Source of the DNA: Undivivens sp041652635 | GTDB taxonomy: Bacteria; Omnitrophota; Gorgyraeia; Gygaellales; Profunditerraquicolaceae | Assembly (NCBI GenBank): GCA_041652635.1 | Contig: JBAZGW010000039.1 | Location: forward strand, 1 to 12,750 | Direction: 5' to 3' | DNA length: 12,750 nt | Shown: positions 7,590 through 12,750 of the stretch, one piece after another | Position numbering within the stretch: position 1 is the stretch's first letter | Layout of the letters: each line of letters opens with the position of its first letter | Notes under the pieces: generated by a model | The model's input: only the letters and a program-made list of their open reading frames with translations | What the model was told of the DNA's origin: nothing | Databases searched by the model: none | Program-made: the position numbers and the translations under genes

Positions 7590-7596
7590 GGGTGTT

Positions 7597-7701
7597 ATGA
7601 ATGGTCGGGCCGCCATTCCTGATTTCCGGGAAGGCGGTTTTTTGTTTGTCAGTCACCGCGTTCCATCGGTTTTCTGTGCAATTGACAGGAGAGTGTTATG
7701 A
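7597..7701 (+). CDS. Possible 34-residue leader peptide upstream of otsA
   Basis: The ATG sits five bases after GGAGG (7587-7591). The ORF reads MNGRAAIPDF to its tenth residue, ends AIDRRVL, and stops with a TGA whose first two bases are the TG of the otsA start (TTATGA), so translation could be coupled. Its start context GGAGGGTGTTATGAA is 14/15 identical to that of otsA (GGAGAGTGTTATGAA, 7688-7702). The ORF runs through the terminator at 7610-7643, so translating ribosomes would block terminator folding. It lacks runs of one amino acid as in classical amino-acid leader peptides. There is no homology support; it could be fortuitous. Confidence 0.4.
   Translation: MNGRAAIPDFREGGFLFVSHRVPSVFCAIDRRVL
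7610..7643 (+). terminator. Intrinsic terminator in the otsA leader (candidate attenuator)
   Basis: CCGCC-A-TTCC (7610-7619) pairs with GGAA-GGCGG (7629-7637), with one bulged A, followed by six T (7638-7643). It lies after the predicted promoter and 54 bases before the otsA ATG, so it would stop most operon transcripts unless its folding is prevented. Termination could be controlled by leader-ORF translation or by the alternative pairing with 7585-7589. Confidence 0.65.
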
Positions 7702-9932
7702 AACGAATTCTACTTTTTATTATTCCGCTTTTGATCATCGCCTCCCTGGTCTTTACTATCTTCGGGATAATGCAGATACGTTTTACCGAGGATAAACTGA
7801 TGGATGACCTGCAGAGAAAAGCCAGGACAGTGGCCGAAAGTGTTGAACTCTCGGCAAAATTCATCCTTCAGAACAAGGATATGATGCTCGCCGGCAGGTT
7901 GGTGGAGAGCTTTCAGAAGAGGGACCGTCTGCAGGGATGCGTTCTCTACGACAGCGAAGGGGAAGTGCTGGCGGTCACAAAGAGGATCAGGGAATGGCCG
8001 GGCAGGGAGAGAGACAATCTTAAAGGTATACTCGCCGCCGGTTCGGCGCGCGGCAGTCTGCGGACTTACGGGGAATATACGGCATACAGTTATGTCCAGC
8101 CTGTATTCGCGGAAAACGGCCAGCCTTTGGGCCTTGTGGAAGTGGTTTACGATACTTCTTATCTTTTGACTACTTTGGCGGAGATGTGGCGGAGAGTAAG
8201 TTTAACCTTGATCATTCTGCTTTCGCTGATCGCTTTCTCCGCGTTCCTTATCCAGAGGCAGATTTACATAATTCCCGTGAGGCGGTTGACGCGTTGGTTC
8301 CATCATTTTCAGCGGGGGGATATAGATAAACTGCGTCCTTTCGAAGAAAAAGGTGAATTCGGCAGGCTGGTCAGCGAGGTTGAACAGGTGGCTTTGAGCT
8401 TGCGCGTAGCCAGGAAGGTGGTCTCCGAGGAGGCCCAGGTGCGGGTGAGGAACGATGAACTTTGGACAGAGAAGAAACTCCATGATCTCGTCCAGGCTAA
8501 ACTGGGAGAGAATGCCTTGTTCGTGGTTTCCAACAGGGAGCCGTTTATGCATGTCGGCGAAGGGGATAAGGGCGTGGTGCGCTGCCTGCGTCCGGCCAGC
8601 GGCGTGGTTACCGCGATCGATCCCATATTGAGGGCCTGCGGCGGAACGTGGATAGCCCACGGCAGCGGTAATGCCGACAGGCAGTTCGTTAATTCGCGCG
8701 ATAAACTCGGCGTCCCCCCGGAAGATAACCGGTATATACTTAAGAGGGTCTGGCTTTCCAAAGAAGAGGAAGAAGGGTATTATTACGGTTTTTCGAATGA
8801 GGGGCTCTGGCCTCTTTGTCATATTACGCATACCCGGCCTATATTCAGGGAGAATGATTGGAAAGAATACTGTAACGTTAACCGTAAATTCGCCGATTCC
8901 GTGCTTGAAGAGCTGCCGTCCAAGGAAGCCTTCGTGTTCATCCAGGATTATCATTTCACGATGCTGCCTGCTTATATAAAAGAAAAGCGTCCGGATGTCA
9001 CCATCGCTTTGTTTTGGCACATACCCTGGCCGAATCCGGAAGTGTTCGCCATCTGCCCGTTCCAGCAGGAAATATTGAACGGGCTGTTGGCCTGCGATTT
9101 AATAGGTTTTCATCTTCAATACCATTGCAATAATTTTCTGGATACGGCAAATCGTTTGATGGAATGCCGTGTGGACACGGAGAAGTTCAGCATTGTGCGG
9201 GGCAGTAAAGAAACGCTGGTGCGCGCTTTTCCGATCAGCGTGGGCGGGTTCAGGGAGTCGGAACGCGGCAAGTCCAGGGAAGAAAGCGTTAAGATCAAGA
9301 GGGAATTGGACCTGGAGGGGAAAATAGTGGCGGTGGGCGTGGATAGGATAGATTATACGAAGGGCATAGTGGAAAGGATACTGGCAATAGACAGGTTCCT
9401 GGAGAAGAACCCCCAATATATAAATAAATTCGTTTTTATCCAGCTGGCGGCACCCAGCAGGACCCATATAAAAAGGTATCATGAATTGATGGGGGAAATA
9501 GACGAATTGGTGGAAAAAAAGAACTGGAAATATTCCAGCGGCGAATGGAAACCGATCGTTTACCTGAAACGGCATTTCGCTCCGGAGGAAATCCAGCCTT
9601 ATTACGAACTCGCCGATCTGTGCGTGGTCAGTTCTCTGCACGACGGGATGAACCTGGTGGCTAAGGAGTATGTGTCGTCGAAGGCCGAGGGGAAAGGTAT
9701 GCTGATCCTTAGCTGTTTTACCGGCGCGGCGAGGGAATTGACCGATGCCGTGTTGATAAATCCTTATTCCATAGAAGAGTTCGCGGACGCTATCAAACTC
9801 GCGGTAGAGATGCCTGCCGAGGAAAGGACCCGCAGGATGAACAATATGCGTAAGATAGTGGCGGAAAATAATATTTACCGCTGGGCGGGAAGCATCATCG
9901 GTGATCTTGTGGGGATGAAAAAGGCGGTTTGA
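7698..9932 (+). CDS. otsA: Membrane-anchored HAMP-OtsA: trehalose-6-phosphate synthase (GT20) with N-terminal sensor region
   Basis: 744 residues; the ATG follows GGAGAG. Residues 4-26 are a membrane segment. Residues 27-165 form an extracytoplasmic region with a PAS/Cache-like pattern (CVLYDSEGEVLAVT at 81-94, GLVEVVYDTSYL at 145-156). Residues 166-186 are a second membrane segment, a HAMP-like linker spans about 187-240, and a probable coiled coil runs to 265. The remaining 475 residues are a complete GT20 domain: VVSNR (276-280), IQDYH with Asp417, FWHIPWPNPE with His441, VGVDRIDYTKG with Arg550 and Lys555 (the nucleotide-sugar phosphate contacts in E. coli OtsA) and SLHDGMNLVAKEY (646-658) with Glu657. 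The reaction joins a nucleotide-activated glucose, usually UDP-glucose, to glucose-6-phosphate, giving trehalose-6-phosphate in the cytoplasm. Ordinary OtsA is soluble and under 500 residues, so the sensor fusion is unusual. GT20 also includes glucosylglycerol-phosphate synthases, but otsB next door favours trehalose. Confidence 0.92.
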   Translation: MKRILLFIIPLLIIASLVFTIFGIMQIRFTEDKLMDDLQRKARTVAESVELSAKFILQNKDMMLAGRLVESFQKRDRLQGCVLYDSEGEVLAVTKRIREWPGRERDNLKGILAAGSARGSLRTYGEYTAYSYVQPVFAENGQPLGLVEVVYDTSYLLTTLAEMWRRVSLTLIILLSLIAFSAFLIQRQIYIIPVRRLTRWFHHFQRGDIDKLRPFEEKGEFGRLVSEVEQVALSLRVARKVVSEEAQVRVRNDELWTEKKLHDLVQAKLGENALFVVSNREPFMHVGEGDKGVVRCLRPASGVVTAIDPILRACGGTWIAHGSGNADRQFVNSRDKLGVPPEDNRYILKRVWLSKEEEEGYYYGFSNEGLWPLCHITHTRPIFRENDWKEYCNVNRKFADSVLEELPSKEAFVFIQDYHFTMLPAYIKEKRPDVTIALFWHIPWPNPEVFAICPFQQEILNGLLACDLIGFHLQYHCNNFLDTANRLMECRVDTEKFSIVRGSKETLVRAFPISVGGFRESERGKSREESVKIKRELDLEGKIVAVGVDRIDYTKGIVERILAIDRFLEKNPQYINKFVFIQLAAPSRTHIKRYHELMGEIDELVEKKNWKYSSGEWKPIVYLKRHFAPEEIQPYYELADLCVVSSLHDGMNLVAKEYVSSKAEGKGMLILSCFTGAARELTDAVLINPYSIEEFADAIKLAVEMPAEERTRRMNNMRKIVAENNIYRWAGSIIGDLVGMKKAV

Positions 9933-9943
9933 GGGGGGATTTA

Positions 9944-10756
9944 ATGAGGCATCTGGATATTCACCGGCAGGGATTGCGCGCGTTGATAGCCGGCGGGCCG
10001 CTTTATATTTTTCTGGATTATGACGGGACGCTGGTTCCTTTTTCCGGGCGCCCGCAGGATACGCGGACTCCGGCAGGCACGGCGTTGTTATTGCGGCGGC
10101 TTTCTTCTCTGCCCGGATGCCGGGTCGCGGTAGTCAGCGGCAGGGCGCTTGCCGATGTGAAGAAAAGGGTCGGAGTGAACGGACTTATTTATGTCGGTAA
10201 TCACGGTTATGAGATAGCTATTCCCGGCAAGAAGGCCGTTAGTTACGTTCCCGCGGGTTACCGGCCGGTCCTGTCCGGGATAAAAAAGGATATTCTTTCC
10301 GGAGTGGGCCGTATAAAAGGCGTTGTTCTCGAAGATAAAGGAATATCCCTGGCGGTTCATTTCCGGCTGGCCACAGCGGAGGGGGCTAAGCGGGCCGTAA
10401 AAGTTTTTTACGGAGCGGTAACTTCAGCGGTATTAAAAGGGGCGGTCGCGGTTAAAAAAGGGAAGAAAGTCTTGGAGATACTGCCGGCGGGGAAGCGTGA
10501 TAAAGGAACGGCCGTGGCGTGGCTCCTGTCCGGCGCCGTATCCGGCAATTTACCCGGGAAACAGGTTGTGTTCTATTTTGGAGACGATAAGACCGATGAA
10601 GACGCTTTTCGCGAGTTGAAAGGCAAGGGGATCACCGTTTGTGTGGGCAGGAAACGCGGCTCACAGGCGGAATATTATCTCAGTTCTCCGCCGGAGACGG
10701 TCTCTTTTTTGCGGGAATTGTCCGCGCTTAGAGAGGAGAAGATATGCCGAAATTAG
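9944..10756 (+). CDS. otsB: Trehalose-6-phosphate phosphatase (HAD superfamily)
   Basis: 270 residues from ATG 9944, which has GGGGGG about five bases upstream; the TTG at 9929 would overlap otsA and lacks a binding site, so I reject it. All HAD motifs are present: FLDYDGTL with nucleophile Asp25 and acid/base Asp27, VSGR (64-67), GNHG (85-88), Lys187 in KRDKG, and GDDKTDEDAF (213-222) for magnesium. It removes the phosphate from trehalose-6-phosphate, completing the OtsA route. The length is typical and no membrane segment is seen. It starts 11 bases after otsA and overlaps the next gene by 13 bases, so the genes are co-transcribed. Confidence 0.92.
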   Translation: MRHLDIHRQGLRALIAGGPLYIFLDYDGTLVPFSGRPQDTRTPAGTALLLRRLSSLPGCRVAVVSGRALADVKKRVGVNGLIYVGNHGYEIAIPGKKAVSYVPAGYRPVLSGIKKDILSGVGRIKGVVLEDKGISLAVHFRLATAEGAKRAVKVFYGAVTSAVLKGAVAVKKGKKVLEILPAGKRDKGTAVAWLLSGAVSGNLPGKQVVFYFGDDKTDEDAFRELKGKGITVCVGRKRGSQAEYYLSSPPETVSFLRELSALREEKICRN

Positions 10757-11412
10757 GAAAAGCGGCGGAACCGTTCGCTTTTTTCTCGCGTTTGAATTTG
10801 CCGGAATTGACCGGATTGAGAGCGGCTACTCTCCCGCAGTTGCTCGGCCTTATCAAAGAGGTCCCAGGCTCGTGTATTTACCATCATACGCACAGCTTTT
10901 TGCAGCAGCACGACGCCTTTGTTTCCGAACCTTTGAATGATTTCGCTTATTGGGCCTCTTCCGCTCTGGGAGACGTCAGGCTGGGCGAGAAGCTCTCGGG
11001 GATAGACACGGTTCAGTTCTCTTCATTGCATCAGATCCGGGAGGCTATTGTTTCCGTTATAGAAGCCCATCTGAAAGAATCCCCGCTGGCGAAGTTCAGA
11101 TTTGCCGGAGAGGGGGAAGAATTCCATTTCGTTAAATCGGTGAGTTTCATATATCCCATTAACCGGCAGGCTTACACTCTTCGGGAGTTCCTGGAGATTT
11201 TGAGGCTGGTTAGCGTTGATTGCATATACTTCCATTTTATAGAAGCTAAGCTGAGGCTTGAACATGTCGATAACGATTTCTCCAGCTGGATACGGCTCTC
11301 ATTGGGCGATAGTGAGACGGCGGAAATGATCTCCAGGCTTGACCCATACACGCAAAGCTTGGAAGGATTGAAAAACAGCATCGTGGTTATTCTTGAGAAA
11401 AGGATCGTTTGA
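10744..11412 (+). CDS. DUF5752-like protein built of two related halves
   Basis: 222 residues; the ATG has GGAG seven bases upstream, inside the end of otsB. Residues about 10-111 and 126-222 are diverged copies of one unit. The first has SCIYHH (43-48), NDFAYW (65-70), ALGD (74-77) and IDTVQF (87-92); the second has DCIYFH (159-164), NDFSSW (177-182), SLGD (186-189) and LDPYTQ (199-204). The distance from the Asn to the GD pair is 11 in both. The first half keeps His47, His48 and His50; the second keeps only His164. From memory this matches the DUF5752 family, found near glycosyltransferase genes; its biochemical function is not known to me. It sits between otsB and treT with overlaps, so it probably serves trehalose metabolism, perhaps as a sugar-phosphate binding or regulatory subunit (inference). 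No signal peptide or membrane segment is present. Confidence 0.8.
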   Translation: MPKLGKAAEPFAFFSRLNLPELTGLRAATLPQLLGLIKEVPGSCIYHHTHSFLQQHDAFVSEPLNDFAYWASSALGDVRLGEKLSGIDTVQFSSLHQIREAIVSVIEAHLKESPLAKFRFAGEGEEFHFVKSVSFIYPINRQAYTLREFLEILRLVSVDCIYFHFIEAKLRLEHVDNDFSSWIRLSLGDSETAEMISRLDPYTQSLEGLKNSIVVILEKRIV

Positions 11413-11414
11413 TT

Positions 11415-12626
11415 ATGTCCGAACTTAAAGATTATATTCCGGTAGTTGGGCAGGCGGTGGTCGATGATCTGAAGTTATTGGCAGAAAGACTGCGCGGCAA
11501 GAAGATCCAGCATATCAATTCCACCGCTGTCGGCGGGGGGGTCGCCGAGATATTGAACAGGATGGTCCCTTTGCTTAAGGAAATAGGAGTGGATACGCGT
11601 TGGGACGTGATAAAAGGCGGCGAACAGTTCTTTGAGGTGACAAAAAAGTTCCATAACGCGCTGCACGGCAGGCAGGAGGAGATATCCTCTGCCGATTTTG
11701 AGATATTCCGGGAAACCGGCAGGAAGAACGCGCGGGAAATGGATACCGGCAGCGATATCGTCTTTATCCATGATCCACAGCCGATAATGTTGGTAGAGAA
11801 GAAGTCAGGAAATAAATGGATTTGGCGCTGTCATATAGATGTTTCCAACCCGTCGAGGCGGGTTTGGGATTTTTTGATGGATTTTATCCCGCAGTATGAT
11901 TCGTCGGTATTCTCCGCTCCTTCTTTTTCCAGGCGTCTGCCGGTGCGGCAATTCCTTATATCGCCTTCGATAGATCCCTTGAGCGATAAGAACCGTGAAT
12001 TGTCCGAGGAGGCCGTCAGACAGGTAATGGATAAATACGGCATTCCGCGCAATAAGCCGATAGTCACGCAGATATCCCGTTTTGACCGGTTGAAAGACCC
12101 TCTGGGAGTGATCGAGGCTTACCGCCTGGTGCGTAAACATCTGGATTGCCGTCTTGTGCTGGCCGGCGGCACCGCGTCTGACGATCCGGAAGGAATTACG
12201 GTCCTGGCGGAAGTAAAAGAAATGGCCCGTGACGATCCGGATATACATATATTGTTAATGAAACAGAATGATATCGAAGTTAACGCGCTACAGCGTGGTT
12301 CCACTGTCATTCTGCAAAAGTCGCTTAAGGAAGGGTTCGGTTTGACCGTTACCGAAGCTTTATGGAAAGGCAAGCCCGTGGTCGCTTCCGGGGTCGGAGG
12401 GATACCTTTGCAGATCAAGCACCGTTATTCCGGCTTATTATGTCATTCCGTGGACGGAGCGGCTTTCGCTTTGAAGCAATTGCTCGGCAATCCCGATTAC
12501 GCGGCTAAACTCGGAGCCAACGGCAGACAGCATGTCCGCAACAATTTTCTTCTCACCACGCATTTAAGGAATTACCTTTTACTTTTTCTTTCTCTGTACA
12601 ATAATGGCGATATCGTGAGGATTTAG
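11415..12626 (+). CDS. treT: TreT-like trehalose glycosyltransferring synthase (GT4)
   Basis: 403 residues from ATG 11415, with AAAAGGA about ten bases upstream; TTG 11409 is a less likely start. It is a two-domain GT-B glycosyltransferase. N-terminal marks are the glycine loop INSTAVGGGVAEIL (34-47), FIHDPQP (117-123) and RCHIDVS (138-144). C-terminal marks are SRFDRLKDPLGV (221-232) with Arg222 and Lys227, and SLKEGFGLTVTEA (303-315) with the EX7E-type pair Glu306 and Glu314. These match TreT, which makes trehalose directly from a nucleotide-glucose and glucose, in some organisms reversibly. The C-terminal end FLSLYNNG is ordinary. It begins two bases after the upstream stop, and its own stop directly abuts the 124-base repeat. 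Related GT4 enzymes with other acceptors cannot be excluded, but the otsAB context supports trehalose. Confidence 0.83.
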   Translation: MSELKDYIPVVGQAVVDDLKLLAERLRGKKIQHINSTAVGGGVAEILNRMVPLLKEIGVDTRWDVIKGGEQFFEVTKKFHNALHGRQEEISSADFEIFRETGRKNAREMDTGSDIVFIHDPQPIMLVEKKSGNKWIWRCHIDVSNPSRRVWDFLMDFIPQYDSSVFSAPSFSRRLPVRQFLISPSIDPLSDKNRELSEEAVRQVMDKYGIPRNKPIVTQISRFDRLKDPLGVIEAYRLVRKHLDCRLVLAGGTASDDPEGITVLAEVKEMARDDPDIHILLMKQNDIEVNALQRGSTVILQKSLKEGFGLTVTEALWKGKPVVASGVGGIPLQIKHRYSGLLCHSVDGAAFALKQLLGNPDYAAKLGANGRQHVRNNFLLTTHLRNYLLLFLSLYNNGDIVRI

Positions 12627-12750
12627 TCGGAGCGCAGAATTCCCGAAAGCCGAGATAACGATCGTCTTTCGGTAAGGGGTGCGATACCTGTATTTTAGTC
12701 TCGCCAATCTTTAGTGGCGGACGTTTCGTCAGTCGTCAAGCGAAGTCCGG
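12627..12750 (+). repeat. 124-base structured repeat, copy 2 (cut by window edge)
   Basis: Begins at the base after the treT TAG and matches 7031-7154 with three substitutions (repeat positions 25, 33 and 35), all in the loop of the first hairpin. The match is unbroken to the last base of the window, so the element is probably longer than 124 bases. The bases just before each copy (TTAA and TTAG) are also similar, so the true left edge may be a few bases further out. Confidence 0.9.

Noticed and set aside
7534..7643. Known riboswitch class in the otsA leader (fluoride, guanidine, TPP)
   Set aside because: I could not match any conserved core sequence; only a generic hairpin plus terminator arrangement is supported.
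7601..7795. 64-codon plus-strand ORF
   Set aside because: It starts four bases after the better-placed ATG at 7597 in another frame and runs into otsA out of frame; the 7597 ORF has the correct spacing to GGAGG.
8202..9020. 272-codon minus-strand ORF
   Set aside because: Antisense to the conserved HAMP and GT20 coding sequence, with low-complexity, unfamiliar translation.
9929..9943. TTG start for otsB
   Set aside because: It would overlap otsA and has no binding site, whereas ATG 9944 is preceded by a G-rich Shine-Dalgarno at proper spacing.

Overview
The window is about 50% GC, densely coded, and all supported genes lie on the + strand. Nothing in it fixes the taxon. A very long zincin/methyltransferase-like/kinase-like protein, a B12-binding-like radical SAM protein and a DUF5752-type protein beside trehalose genes together suggest an uncultured Gram-negative-type lineage; Omnitrophota is my best guess, as a weak inference. 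No rRNA, tRNA, CRISPR array or transposase was seen.

Region 1 (2-3498). One very large gene enters from the left edge. Its frame is open to base 2, and the first visible residues carry an HEAAH zinc-protease motif. A Rossmann methyltransferase-like segment and a protein-kinase-like segment follow. A strong intrinsic terminator closes the unit.

Region 2 (3499-6946). A well-formed promoter with three copies of the heptamer TAGGACA drives an apparent two-gene operon. The first gene is an HTH-Fic protein whose catalytic His and inhibitory Glu are both replaced. The second, overlapping it by 20 bases, is a large radical SAM protein.

Region 3 (6947-7697). A 751-base stretch contains only one small possible leader ORF. 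It holds a 124-base repeat rich in hairpins, a CCTTCG/CGAAGG inverted repeat, a promoter, and a leader with two hairpins, the second an intrinsic terminator. The leader ORF overlaps the next start codon.

Region 4 (7698-12626). A tight trehalose operon encodes a membrane-anchored HAMP-OtsA fusion (trehalose-6-phosphate synthase), OtsB (trehalose-6-phosphate phosphatase), a DUF5752-like protein made of two related halves, and a TreT-like trehalose glycosyltransferring synthase. Two independent routes to trehalose are therefore encoded together, one apparently wired to a periplasmic sensor domain.

A second copy of the 124-base repeat (121/124 identical, same orientation) begins at the base after the treT stop codon and runs off the right edge. 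The trehalose operon is therefore bracketed by direct repeats.
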